A program made the translations under genes and the position numbers. From contig JAJDEO010000017.1 in NCBI GenBank assembly GCA_029259745.1, forward strand, positions 1-64,000: a stretch of 64,000 nucleotides of DNA. Reading direction: 5' to 3'. Shown here in pieces: positions 7,779 to 16,232 of the stretch (within the stretch, counting starts at the first letter, position 1; each line of letters begins with the position of its first letter). The notes under the pieces are model-generated. The model saw only the letters and a list, made by a program, of their open reading frames with translations. It made no database searches and was not told where the DNA came from. This stretch comes from Planctomycetota bacterium. GTDB taxonomy: Bacteria; Planctomycetota; B15-G4.

Positions 7779-9572
7779 CTACTCCTTCGCGAGCCTCACC
7801 TCGGCCTGGACCTTGCCGGGGCCGACGAGCTCGATCGAACCGACGCCGTCGACGACGTAGCTGCCGCCCTCCGGCATGCTCACCTGCTCGATCTCGCGGC
7901 TGTCCGGAAGGGCCCAGAGGACCGACTCGGGCGAACGCATCATTATGTGCGTCAGGTCGATGTTGATCTTGCGACGCTTCTTGGTCGTCCACCAGGCGCG
8001 GTAGCGCAGCGGACCGTAGCGCGACGGGAGCATCGACGACTCGAGCGGGTCGACGAGGAAGTCGCTCGGGATGCCCGGCATCACGACGAGCGCAGGGCCG
8101 AAGTCGTCGATGAGGAGATTGCGGAGGCACTGGAGGTAGGCGAGCGAGAAGACCGCGTCGGGTTCGCCGTCGGGATCCATGCGACCTATCGTGTTGACGT
8201 CGAAGAACGACTGCACATCGCGGAGCGACGTGAGCACGCCGTCCAGGTCACGCGCCGACGTGGCGCGGCACAGCGACTGAAACGCCGCTGCCGGCGTACC
8301 GACCTCGACGTCGGCCCAGGCGAAGGTCGGGATCTCAACGTCGATGCCGGCGTCGTCCAACACCTGGGACATCGCAGCAGCCGCACGCGTCGGGTCTTCC
8401 CACGGGCGCACGGCGACACCGTTCATCTCCTCGACGCAGACGTAGTCGCGCAGCATCGCAGCAACACGCCCGACGAGCAGCGACGATCCACCGAGGCGTA
8501 CACAGCGCGCCAAGGCTGCACCGACCGCCAAGCGCTCCTCGGCGTCGAGCGACTCGATCGTGGCCTCGGCTTCCCCGATGACCTTCCCGAGCTGTGCGGA
8601 GACGGCGTTCGGCATGTTCCACTCGAAGTGTCCCGCGAGCACCTCGGCCCACTGCGCGACGGTCGTGCGTTCGAGGTGATACGGGTGGACGCGCGGCTCG
8701 TGCACGACGTCGTCTGCGATACCGAGCAGGCGCACCATGAAGATGGCAGAGCGCAACCCGCGGAACGTCGGCTTGTCGCCGAAGCGCACGAGACGCAACG
8801 TGCTCGGCGTCTTGATGTCCCAGTTCGCGCGCTCCTCGGCCGTGATGTACGTCAGCGACTCGAAGAGCCGGCGCCAACGCGATTCGACGTGCTTGCTCGT
8901 CGTCGGTGGACCGGCCACAAAGAGCGTGATCGAGAGCAGCGTGCGCGGCGCGACCTCGAGGTCGGGCCAGCTCAACTCGCAGACGGCGGCGTCGGGTCCG
9001 CTCGGCGTCTCCGTGACGTTGACCTGCGGCTTCGTTCCCGTCCAGCGCATGACGATCCGGCCATCGCGCAGCAGCGCGCCGTCGTCATCGAGTTCGTAGC
9101 GCGACGAGGCGTCATAGGGCTCATTGAAGCGCGGACGCACGCTGTCGTCGTCAGCTTCGCCACCGGCCGTGAAACGAACGCCGAGAGACGTCGTCACGGC
9201 GCTCATCGACGCGTTCTCGATCGTCAGCAGGATGGCCGTCGTGAGGCGCGAGTCGCCCCCCGCCGTCAGTGGGATCGCCGCCATGCGCGCGCTGATCGTC
9301 GCGTCGCCACAGGCGGCATTCCAGGTCAACGAGAGCTTGGGCCCAACGTCGTACTGCATGTCGCGCGGCACGAGCGGCTCGCCGGTGGACGCGTCGAACA
9401 ACGACACGACGCCGTCGCCGGAATCGATGTGGCCGGCCGCGTCGACGCGCGCTCCGAGCGCCGACTTGAACGTCCCGACGTGGAACGCATTCGGCTTCTG
9501 GGGCGGCGTGTCATCAGCGAGACACGGAAGAAAGGCCAGGATTGCGCTGGCAAGCGACAGCAGTGCGGGCAT
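7779..9572 (-). CDS. Secreted protein of unknown function
   Basis: I do not recognise the 597-residue product. A signal peptide is likely (MPALLSLASAILAFLPCLA, cleaved near residue 19). The first 240 residues are rich in beta-strand-forming, Asp/Thr-rich sequence. The middle (about 280-480) is Ala/Leu-rich and probably helical, and the last 80 residues return to strand-like sequence. A beta-sandwich plus helical-barrel layout as in some glycoside hydrolases would fit, but no catalytic motif can be named. A perfect TATAAT ends 8 nt before ATG 9572, which suggests a leaderless transcript. The pseudouridine synthase gene follows 9 nt downstream. Confidence 0.6.
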   Translation of the reverse strand: MPALLSLASAILAFLPCLADDTPPQKPNAFHVGTFKSALGARVDAAGHIDSGDGVVSLFDASTGEPLVPRDMQYDVGPKLSLTWNAACGDATISARMAAIPLTAGGDSRLTTAILLTIENASMSAVTTSLGVRFTAGGEADDDSVRPRFNEPYDASSRYELDDDGALLRDGRIVMRWTGTKPQVNVTETPSGPDAAVCELSWPDLEVAPRTLLSITLFVAGPPTTSKHVESRWRRLFESLTYITAEERANWDIKTPSTLRLVRFGDKPTFRGLRSAIFMVRLLGIADDVVHEPRVHPYHLERTTVAQWAEVLAGHFEWNMPNAVSAQLGKVIGEAEATIESLDAEERLAVGAALARCVRLGGSSLLVGRVAAMLRDYVCVEEMNGVAVRPWEDPTRAAAAMSQVLDDAGIDVEIPTFAWADVEVGTPAAAFQSLCRATSARDLDGVLTSLRDVQSFFDVNTIGRMDPDGEPDAVFSLAYLQCLRNLLIDDFGPALVVMPGIPSDFLVDPLESSMLPSRYGPLRYRAWWTTKKRRKINIDLTHIMMRSPESVLWALPDSREIEQVSMPEGGSYVVDGVGSIELVGPGKVQAEVRLAKE

Positions 9573-9580
9573 GGGCGGGG

Positions 9581-9586
9581 ATTATA
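9581..9586 (-). promoter_or_regulatory. -10 element (TATAAT) giving a probable leaderless start
   Basis: On the minus strand TATAAT ends 8 nt before the ATG at 9572, so transcription would begin at or next to the start codon. No purine-rich ribosome-binding site lies between. No good -35 hexamer is visible. Confidence 0.5.
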
Positions 9587-9704
9587 CGGAGGAAAGGGGC
9601 CGCCGTCGCGGTAGGAGGGGAACACAGCGCTCAACGGACAGCAGACGGGGCCTGTTGGACGACGCGCGCCGTCGGGTCTCGACGCGAGTCAGTCGCTCTG
9701 CTGC

Positions 9705-9710
9705 TATCCT
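9705..9710 (+). promoter_or_regulatory. Extended -10 element (TGCTATCCT) before the radical SAM gene
   Basis: TATCCT with an upstream TG (extended -10) ends 7 nt before ATG 9718, and there is no Shine-Dalgarno sequence. The -35 area overlaps GACGCGAGTC (9681-9690), a sequence repeated near 10666. Confidence 0.45.
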
Positions 9711-9717
9711 GCGCCTC

Positions 9718-10602
9718 ATGCGCTACGAAGGCTCCGTCTACCGTCCGCCCAGCGAGGCCCACAGCCTGATCCTCCAGGCCACGCTGGGCTGCTCGTACAA
9801 CCGCTGCTCCTACTGCGCCATGTATCAGGAGAAGCGCTTTCGTCCGCGCTCGCGAGACGACCTGCGCGTCGATATGGACCTCGCTGCGCAGGTTCACGGG
9901 GCCGACGCGATCCGACGCATCTTTCTCGCCGACGGCGACGCGCTGATCCTACGCACCGGGCGCCTGCTCGAGATCCTTGACGACATCCGCGAGCGCTTCC
10001 CGAACTTCGAACGTGCCTCCGTCTACGCCTCGCCGCAGAGCATGCTGGCGAAGTCGGTCGACGACATCCGCGCGCTGAAGTCCGCCGGACTGACGCTCTA
10101 CTACACGGGTCCGGAAACCGGGCACCCCGTCGTGATGGAGCGCATCGCGAAGGGCGTCACGCCGGAGGAGTTCCTCGAGGGCGCTGCGCGCGTCACGGAG
10201 GGCGGCGGCAAGCTCTCCGCGATCTTCCTGCTCGGCATCGGTGGCGTCGAACTCAGTCACGAGCACGCCGTGGCATCGGCCGAGTTCGCGAATCGCATGG
10301 CCCCGCGCTACGTCTCGACGCTCACGCTCACGGCCGTGCCTGGAACGCCGATCCACGACGAGATCGAACGCGGCGACCTCGTGCTCCCCGACGACCACGG
10401 CATCCTCGTCGAGCTGCGCACGTTCATCTCGCACCTCGATCTTCCCGGCGGCGCCGTCTTTCGCAGCAACCACGCGTCGAATCAGCTGCCACTCGGCGGA
10501 CGACTCAACGCCGACCGCGAGCGACTCGTCGCGCTCGTCGATCAGGTGCTCGAAGACCCGGCGTTCCCACTGCGGCCGCGCGTCGACCCGAGTCGACTCT
10601 GA
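9718..10602 (+). CDS. Radical SAM protein, Cx4CxxC type
   Basis: A 294-residue radical SAM enzyme. The cluster-binding motif near residues 24-32 reads GCSYNRCSYC, with four rather than three residues between the first two cysteines. This variant is known from a family often annotated only as radical SAM/Fe-S oxidoreductase. GPETGHP and GGVELSHEHA blocks follow, as expected for the TIM-barrel core. No accessory cluster or B12 domain is seen. The substrate is unknown; I would not call it HemN although heme genes are in the window. ATG 9718 is chosen because similarity starts there and a -10 element sits directly before it. The longer frame upstream is antisense to the neighbouring gene. Confidence 0.78.
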   Translation: MRYEGSVYRPPSEAHSLILQATLGCSYNRCSYCAMYQEKRFRPRSRDDLRVDMDLAAQVHGADAIRRIFLADGDALILRTGRLLEILDDIRERFPNFERASVYASPQSMLAKSVDDIRALKSAGLTLYYTGPETGHPVVMERIAKGVTPEEFLEGAARVTEGGGKLSAIFLLGIGGVELSHEHAVASAEFANRMAPRYVSTLTLTAVPGTPIHDEIERGDLVLPDDHGILVELRTFISHLDLPGGAVFRSNHASNQLPLGGRLNADRERLVALVDQVLEDPAFPLRPRVDPSRL

Positions 10603-10677
10603 CGCCAGTCGCCTCGGAAACGACTCGCCTCGCGATTGAGTTGCCGCGGATCACGAGTCAGCTCTGACGCGAGTCGC
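10597..10677. repeat. Short direct repeats downstream of the radical SAM gene
   Basis: CTCTGACGCCAGTCGC (10597-10612) and CTCTGACGCGAGTCGC (10662-10677) agree at 15 of 16 positions. They span the gap between the convergent genes and the 3' end of the minus-strand gene. GACGCGAGTC also occurs at 9681-9690 in the radical SAM promoter region. Confidence 0.5.
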
Positions 10678-11233
10678 TTTTGAAGGACGCCCAGATCGTG
10701 CCCGGCGCCGTGTCGGCGACGATGCGCGCGATCGCGGACGTGGCGCGCAGAGCGTCGTCGAGTGGCGTGGCCCACGGGCCTTCGACGGCCCGCCGCCACC
10801 CCGCCCGCGCAGGCTCGACGGCCGGGTCGTCGGGCGTGTCCGCGAGCGGATCGACAGGCAGCGCGTCGTAGTAGACGCGGTGCTCGGTCGTCGGAGCCAG
10901 CACGACGCGAAGCCCGTGACGATCGGTCAGCGCGGCCTGGACGCGGTGGCACGCATGCTCGCGGACGAGATCGCGCTCGTCGTGGTTGCAGAGCCCCCAG
11001 TCGCGCTTCGTGAGGGCCGCGGGTCCTTCGACGAGGGCGTGACACAGTTCGTGCAGCACGAGCTGGGCGACGCAGTCGTCGGCATCGCGATCAGCAGGAT
11101 CGGCGATGCTCAGCTCACCGACGCCGTCCCAGGAGGCGTAGACCTCACGCGACGTCACGACGCGCAGTCCGCAGCGCGCCGCCGCGGCGACCCAGAGCGC
11201 GTCGACAGGATCGTCGTAGCGCCGCGCGTTCAC
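10658..11233 (-). CDS. HExxH-containing protein of unknown function (possible metalloprotease)
   Basis: The 191-residue protein contains LVLHELCHALVEG near residues 57-69, an HExxH zinc-binding motif, followed by a Cys/His-rich patch (LCNHDERDLVREHACH, about 83-98) whose His or Glu residues could complete the metal site. No signal peptide or membrane segment is seen. The family is not one I can name. The start is GTG 11233, overlapping the stop of the upstream epimerase gene as GTGA, so the two are translationally coupled. The last residues (SFKSDSRQS) are encoded by a short repeat shared with the intergenic region, so the C-terminus may have been extended by repeat expansion. Confidence 0.6.
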   Translation of the reverse strand: MNARRYDDPVDALWVAAAARCGLRVVTSREVYASWDGVGELSIADPADRDADDCVAQLVLHELCHALVEGPAALTKRDWGLCNHDERDLVREHACHRVQAALTDRHGLRVVLAPTTEHRVYYDALPVDPLADTPDDPAVEPARAGWRRAVEGPWATPLDDALRATSAIARIVADTAPGTIWASFKSDSRQS

Positions 11234-12243
11234 ACGGGAGCCAAGGGGTCGTCGACGCGTTCGGCCGGCTGCGCCACGAGTGCACGCACGATGGTGCGGA
11301 CCGAAGGCCAGTCGACGGAGCCGATCGAAGACGTGAGGCGCGTGACATCGGGGACGCGCGCGGGGACGTCTCGACGTCCGGGGAAGACACGGTCGTAGGG
11401 GATGAACTCGACGGCCGCGTCGGCGGCGAGTTCGTCGCGCACGATCTCGGCGAGTTCGCGGATCGTGGTGCGCTGCGGTGCGCCGATGTTGATGACGTCG
11501 TGCTCGCGCGCTCCGGCACGGCGTGCGCGGACGAGGCGCTCGAGACAGGTGCAGAACGTCGCGAGATCGGAAAATGCGCGCGTCTGCTGCCCGTCGTCAT
11601 AGACGGTCATCGGACGCCCCGACCGGGCGGCCTCGAGCAGCGTCGGCACAACCATCCCGTAGGCGCCGGACTGCCCCGGCCCCACGACGTTGAACGGTCG
11701 CACGATCAGGACGTCGCGCCCGCGCGCCGCCGCCTCGAGCCCCAGCGACTCGAGCGCGCGCTTGCCGGCCGCGTAGCCGACACGCCCGCCGTCGTACTCG
11801 AGCGCGTCGGCCTCGTTCGGAGCGTCCTCACGCGCCGGGTTCGCGCAACGCGGTCCGTAGACCGCCGACGACGAGAACAACACCACCGGGCAGTCGCGCG
11901 TTTCCTCGAGCACCGCGCGCGTGCCCTGGACGGCAACGTCCCAGGCGCGCTGCTGGTTGGCCACGGCGAGACGCATCCCGACGACGCTCGCGAGGTGCAG
12001 GACATGCGTGACGCCGCGCGCCGCCGCACGCACGGTGGCACGATCCGTGACCGAGCCTTCGATCACGGCCAGCCGATCGTGCGCGGGAAGCCCGTCACGC
12101 GTCCCCGTCGAGAAGTCGTCCAGCACGCAGACGCGCTTTCCCGCGGCGAGGGCTCGCACGACGAGCTCGCGACCGATGAAGCCGGCCCCGCCCGTGACGA
12201 GCACATGCTCGCGGTCGTCGTGTTGTGCAGCGCTGGTGGTCAC
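11230..12243 (-). CDS. NAD-dependent epimerase/dehydratase (extended SDR)
   Basis: A 337-residue extended short-chain dehydrogenase like UDP-glucose 4-epimerases and dTDP-glucose dehydratases. VTGGAGFIG near residue 16 binds NAD, HLASVVG is present, and the catalytic YxxxK appears as GYAAGKRAL (near residue 153), preceded by a Ser-rich strand (FSSSAVYGP). It probably remodels a nucleotide sugar for cell-surface glycans; the sugar cannot be deduced. GTG 12243 is preferred because GGAG sits 5-9 nt upstream and the longer frame is unlike the family. It is the first gene of a two-gene unit. Confidence 0.8.
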   Translation of the reverse strand: MTTSAAQHDDREHVLVTGGAGFIGRELVVRALAAGKRVCVLDDFSTGTRDGLPAHDRLAVIEGSVTDRATVRAAARGVTHVLHLASVVGMRLAVANQQRAWDVAVQGTRAVLEETRDCPVVLFSSSAVYGPRCANPAREDAPNEADALEYDGGRVGYAAGKRALESLGLEAAARGRDVLIVRPFNVVGPGQSGAYGMVVPTLLEAARSGRPMTVYDDGQQTRAFSDLATFCTCLERLVRARRAGAREHDVINIGAPQRTTIRELAEIVRDELAADAAVEFIPYDRVFPGRRDVPARVPDVTRLTSSIGSVDWPSVRTIVRALVAQPAERVDDPLAPV

Positions 12244-12449
12244 CGGAGCTCCTCGAATGAACGCCGCGTAGCGTAACAGCCGGCGGCAGCAGTCATCCCG
12301 CCCCGCGCGCGGCCGAGATCTTGACCCGTCGGACGACCTCACTGATGGCGAGAAGTCTCCGGTGCCCGGCGAGTCCCGCCTCCGCGCCCTCGGACGCGAA
12401 TCGGAGATCGAGCGTCAACTGCGGGGTGGCTCCTGTCGCGGCAGCGGGC

Positions 12450-12455
12450 GAGAAT
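12450..12455 (+). promoter_or_regulatory. -10-like hexamer (GAGAAT) before recD2
   Basis: GAGAAT ends 6 nt before ATG 12462. This is the weakest of the -10-like hexamers found at this distance in the window, and it supports choosing that ATG rather than an upstream codon. Confidence 0.3.
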
Positions 12456-12461
12456 GCCCCG

Positions 12462-14735
12462 ATGTCGCCGCCGATCCCCTCCTCAGACCATTCAGGCGCA
12501 GACCACACCGGCGACAACGCCGATCTCTGGGCTGCCGTGGGCGACGAGGATGTCGAACCCGAGCTCACGGGCACGCTCGTCCTCATCACCTACCGCAACG
12601 AGCGCAACGGCTACACGGTGGCGAAGATCGAGACGGAGGACGGGGCCCGCGAGACGGTCGTCGGCGGCATGCCGGGCGTCGAGGTCGGCGACGCCGTGCG
12701 CGTGCGCGGCGAGTGGACGACGCACGCGAGCTACGGCAAGCAGCTCACCGTGGAGACGTGCGAGGTGCGCGTGCCGACGGGGCGCCGCGGGCTCGTGCGC
12801 TTCCTCGGCGGCGGACGCATCAAGGGCGTCGGGCTGAAGACGGCCGAGTCGATCGTCGACACGCTCGGCCTCGACGCGATCGACCGCATCGAGAAGAGCC
12901 CGGCGCTCCTCTCCACCGTGCCCGGCATCGGCAAGGAGCGCGCGCGCGCGATCGCCGAGCAGCTGCGCGAACAACGCGCCGCAAGTGGCGCGCTCGTCTT
13001 CCTGCAGGAAAACGGCCTCGGCCCCGCCCAGTCGCTGCGCGTCTTCGAGGCCTACGGCAGCGAGACCGTGCAGCGCGTGCGCGACAACCCCTACCGTCTC
13101 GCCGACGAGATCTTCGGCATCGGCTTCCGCATCGCCGACCAGCTCGCGCGCAAGCTCGGGCACGAAGCCGACTCCTCGTTCCGCATCGCCGCCGGTCTGC
13201 GACACCTGCTCGGGCGCGCCGGACTCGAAGGCCACGTCGGCCTGCCCTCGGAACAGCTCGTCGGGATGGCGACGCCGTTCCTCGAGGTCGACGAGCAGCG
13301 CGTCGAGTCCGTGCTGCTCGACTCACTGCAAAGCGGAGAACTCGTCGACGACGGACTCGTCTACCGGCCCGACATCCGCGAGTGCGAGCAGGTCGTCGCC
13401 ACGCGCATCCGGGCTCTCCTCACGCGCGGCACACCGGCCTCGGACGTCGAACCGACGGCCGCGATCGCGATCGCCGAGGAGCGCCAAGGCTTCGAGCTCG
13501 CCGAAGACCAGCGCGACGCCCTGCGCGTCGCCCTCACCTCGCAGGTCGCCGTGATCACGGGCGGCCCGGGCGTCGGCAAGACGACGATCATCCGCTGCCT
13601 CGTCGACATCCTGCGCAGCCAAGGCCTCGCCATCTCGCTCGCCGCTCCGACCGGGCGCGCGGCGCGCCGCCTCGCCGAGGCCACGGGTTACGAGGCCTCG
13701 ACGCTGCATCGCCTACTCGGCCTGCTGCCCGGCGGCCCGGCCGGCTTCCGCACGATCAACGACGAGGCCCTCGTCACGGACGTGATCATCGTCGACGAGG
13801 TGTCGATGGTCGACATCGCGCTCATGTCGGCGCTCGTGAGCCAGGTGCCGATCGACGCCACGCTCGTGCTTGTCGGCGACGTCGACCAGCTGCCGCCGGT
13901 GGGCCCCGGCGAGGTGCTGCGCGACCTGATCCGCAGTAACGCCGTGCCCGTCGCACGCCTCTCGACGATCTTCCGCCAGGCCGCCACGAGCGGGATCGTG
14001 CGCGTCGCCCACGAACTCAACGACGGCCGCGTGCCGGAGTTCGACCCCGGGCCCGACGGCCAGGCCTTCTTCGTCGAGCGCGGCGACGCGGGCTCGGCCC
14101 TCGCGACGATCCGCCAGATCGTCACGCAGCGGATCCCGCAGGCCTTCCGGCTCGACCCGATCCGCGACGTGCAGGTGATCACGCCGATCCACAGCGGCGC
14201 GATCGGCACGGTGGCGCTCAACGAGGCCCTGCGCGCGGCGCTGAACCCGGCGCGGGCCGGCGTGCCCGAGATCGAGCGCTTCGGGAAGACGTTCCGGCGC
14301 GGCGACAAGGTCATGCAGGTGAAGAACAACTACGACCTCGCCGTGTTCAACGGTGACATCGGGTTGCTCGTCGACGTCGACGAGGACGGCGGCACGGTGG
14401 AAGTGAGCTTCGAGGGCCGCCGCGTGACGTATGGCCTCGACGACCTCGACCAGCTCGACGCGGCCTACGCGATCACGTGTCACAAGAGTCAGGGCAGCGA
14501 GTTCCCGGCCGTCGTGCTCCCGCTCTTCAAGGCCCACTACATGATGCTGCGGCGCAACCTCGTCTACACGGCGTTCACGCGCGCCAAGCAGGTGCTCGTC
14601 GTCGTCGGCCAGCACGAAGCCATGGCGACGGCGGCCTCGATGCCCGGCTCGGGCCAACGCCATGGTCGCCTCACCGAACGCCTGCTCGGAATCGACCCGA
14701 GCTCTCCGATCGCGGACACGCCGGGACACTCGTGA
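12462..14735 (+). CDS. recD2: RecD2-type DNA helicase
   Basis: The 757-residue protein is a superfamily 1B 5'-3' helicase. An N-terminal OB-like and helix-hairpin-helix region (VPGIGKERARAIAEQL, about 148-163) precedes the motor. Walker A is GGPGVGKTT (about 366-374), motif II is IIVDEVSMVD (about 442-451), followed by LVGDVDQLPPVGPGE. Motif VI-type YAITCHKSQGSEFP is near 667-680. No RecB or RecC genes are present, consistent with the stand-alone RecD2 class linked to DNA repair. ATG 12462 is chosen because the preceding 47 codons are low-complexity and a -10-like hexamer lies between. The stop overlaps the next gene as GTGA. Confidence 0.9.
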   Translation: MSPPIPSSDHSGADHTGDNADLWAAVGDEDVEPELTGTLVLITYRNERNGYTVAKIETEDGARETVVGGMPGVEVGDAVRVRGEWTTHASYGKQLTVETCEVRVPTGRRGLVRFLGGGRIKGVGLKTAESIVDTLGLDAIDRIEKSPALLSTVPGIGKERARAIAEQLREQRAASGALVFLQENGLGPAQSLRVFEAYGSETVQRVRDNPYRLADEIFGIGFRIADQLARKLGHEADSSFRIAAGLRHLLGRAGLEGHVGLPSEQLVGMATPFLEVDEQRVESVLLDSLQSGELVDDGLVYRPDIRECEQVVATRIRALLTRGTPASDVEPTAAIAIAEERQGFELAEDQRDALRVALTSQVAVITGGPGVGKTTIIRCLVDILRSQGLAISLAAPTGRAARRLAEATGYEASTLHRLLGLLPGGPAGFRTINDEALVTDVIIVDEVSMVDIALMSALVSQVPIDATLVLVGDVDQLPPVGPGEVLRDLIRSNAVPVARLSTIFRQAATSGIVRVAHELNDGRVPEFDPGPDGQAFFVERGDAGSALATIRQIVTQRIPQAFRLDPIRDVQVITPIHSGAIGTVALNEALRAALNPARAGVPEIERFGKTFRRGDKVMQVKNNYDLAVFNGDIGLLVDVDEDGGTVEVSFEGRRVTYGLDDLDQLDAAYAITCHKSQGSEFPAVVLPLFKAHYMMLRRNLVYTAFTRAKQVLVVVGQHEAMATAASMPGSGQRHGRLTERLLGIDPSSPIADTPGHS

Positions 14736-15358
14736 TCACTCCACCCCTTCAACGCACCTCGCTCGTCGCCCTCGTGCTCACCACGCTCCTCGGCTGCTCC
14801 GAGGACGCCCCGCAGGAGCCCGACAAGCGCGCACCCGACATGCAGGCACCCGCTACCCAGGCACCGGAAACACTCGACAGCCGGCCCGTTGCCGCGCCGG
14901 ACTACGACCTCAACCCCGCCTACCTCTCGTTCCGCGAGACGGCGTTTGCTGTCGAGGCAACAACACTCGACGTCCCGGCCGACACCGAGGTCCTCGCGCT
15001 GCTCATGGAGACGGGCAGCGCCGACTACGTCTACACGCTGGCGCTCTTCGCCGACGGCGCGACGAGTCTCTACTTCAGCAACGGCGGCGGAACGATCGGC
15101 GCCGGGGCGTTCAACGGCATCGACGAGTCGACACGAGGCGTCATCGACCTCACGGCGAAGTACGTCCACATGCTGACGGACGCGGATGACCAACAGCTCC
15201 CGACGCCGGGCAACGTCCGCATGCACGTGCGCACGCCCGCGGGCTGGAAGATGTTGGAGGCGCCCGAAGAGATGCTCGGATCAGACAGCCACCCCGCGAG
15301 CGAGCTGTTCCACGCCTGCCACGACGTCGTGTCCGAAGTGCTCGCGATCGGCAGGTGA
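14732..15358 (+). CDS. Lipoprotein of unknown function
   Basis: The 208-residue product begins with a lipoprotein signal (LVALVLTTLLGC, acylated Cys near residue 23) followed by a Pro/Ala/Asp-rich linker to about residue 55. The remaining globular part includes YLSFRETAFAVEATTLDVPADTEVLALLMETG and has no family I recognise. GTG 14732 overlaps the recD2 stop (GTGA), so expression is coupled to the helicase although the protein is exported. No partner can be named. Confidence 0.55.
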   Translation: MITPPLQRTSLVALVLTTLLGCSEDAPQEPDKRAPDMQAPATQAPETLDSRPVAAPDYDLNPAYLSFRETAFAVEATTLDVPADTEVLALLMETGSADYVYTLALFADGATSLYFSNGGGTIGAGAFNGIDESTRGVIDLTAKYVHMLTDADDQQLPTPGNVRMHVRTPAGWKMLEAPEEMLGSDSHPASELFHACHDVVSEVLAIGR

Positions 15359-15369
15359 GCGCCGAGCCG

Positions 15370-16101
15370 TCACACGATCCAGCGTGCGCGCCCGGCGGGT
15401 GTGGCGACGTAGCCGTCCGGCGTACGTTCGATGAGCCCGCGCTCGACGAGCTGGTCGAGGCGTGGGCCCAGCGTGCGTGACGCGAGGTCGCGGCCCTCCA
15501 TGCGTCCGCCGGCGAGGGCTTTCCAGCGGTTGCTCCACACGCGCTGGAGGAGTTCGGTCGGGAGATCGCTCTCGGTCAGCAGCGTGCCGACGAACACGAG
15601 GCCTTCGCGTTCGTCGATGCGGCGCTCGACCTCACCGTCGGGGTGCTCGAGGAACGACGCGCCTTCGGCCGTCGGGCGCAGCGGTGCGTGGGCGCGTTCG
15701 GCGCCGCGCGCGAAGGGCACGACGACGTCGGGCTCGCCGGCCAGGCGACTGCGCCCCGAGCGCAGCCCGACGTCCGCCGCGACGTCTTCGTCGGTGAGCA
15801 GGTCGTGCATGCGCGCGAGACTCCACGCGGCGATGTAGCCGCGCGGGTGGAGGTGACCCTGCGTGTCGCGCCAGAGGTCACGGACGATGTCGCCAAGCGG
15901 CGCGTCGAGCGAGGCGATGAGACGCTGCCCCTCTGCCGACTCGGGATCGACGTCATCCGTGATCCCGGCCTGCGCGAGCGCTGGCGGCAGGGTCGTCACC
16001 ACGGCCCGTGAATACCCGGCGACGACGCGCATCACGGCGCGCACGTCGTCATACATCGGAAAGCGCGGCCCGAGCACACGCGGACAGTTCTCCAGTCGCA
16101 T
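15370..16101 (-). CDS. Protein of unknown function with a C-terminal winged-helix-like segment
   Basis: I do not recognise this 243-residue cytoplasmic protein. The last 50 residues (LGPRLDQLVERGLIERTPDGYVATPAGRARW) read like a winged-helix wing and recognition region. The middle carries Arg- and Asp-rich sequence without an obvious catalytic motif. It is convergent with the lipoprotein gene, with 11 nt between the stops. An extended -10 (TGCTATCCT) ends 6 nt before ATG 16101, so the mRNA is probably leaderless. A DNA-binding regulator is the simplest guess and is only an inference. Confidence 0.5.
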   Translation of the reverse strand: MRLENCPRVLGPRFPMYDDVRAVMRVVAGYSRAVVTTLPPALAQAGITDDVDPESAEGQRLIASLDAPLGDIVRDLWRDTQGHLHPRGYIAAWSLARMHDLLTDEDVAADVGLRSGRSRLAGEPDVVVPFARGAERAHAPLRPTAEGASFLEHPDGEVERRIDEREGLVFVGTLLTESDLPTELLQRVWSNRWKALAGGRMEGRDLASRTLGPRLDQLVERGLIERTPDGYVATPAGRARWIV

Positions 16102-16107
16102 GGCGCG

Positions 16108-16113
16108 AGGATA
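16108..16113 (-). promoter_or_regulatory. Extended -10 element (TGCTATCCT) with leaderless spacing
   Basis: TATCCT with upstream TG ends 6 nt before the ATG at 16101 on the minus strand. It is nearly identical to the element in front of the radical SAM gene at 9705. Confidence 0.45.
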
Positions 16114-16169
16114 GCAGCCACGCCTTACGCCGCTCCCTTCCCAGCAAGACCGTCCGACCCCTGACGACA

Positions 16170-16206
16170 GACGGGCCCCCCGACGCTGTGCGCCGGAGGG
16201 CCCGTC
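16170..16206 (-). terminator. GC-rich stem-loop downstream of the large metalloprotease gene
   Basis: GACGGGCCCCCC (16170-16181) pairs with GGAGGGCCCGTC (16195-16206) at 11 of 12 positions around a 13-nt loop. It lies 27 nt after the stop at 16233 on the minus strand. No U-tract follows, so it may end transcription inefficiently or only protect the mRNA end. Confidence 0.5.
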
Positions 16207-16232
16207 GTGTGCTGCGAGGATCAGACGAACGC

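Noticed and set aside
6558..9614. Open frame of 1018 codons on the plus strand
   Set aside because: It is antisense to the RluA-family gene and a secreted-protein gene. Composition is Arg/His/Asp-rich as expected from the reverse frame of a GC-rich gene.
9718..10602. Assignment of the radical SAM protein as coproporphyrinogen oxidase HemN
   Set aside because: The Cx4CxxC motif differs from HemN, HemN-specific blocks are not seen, and the gene is far from the heme operon.
12362..13939. Open frame of 525 codons overlapping recD2 on the same strand in another frame
   Set aside because: It is an Arg-rich shadow frame; the RecD2 frame carries all helicase motifs.
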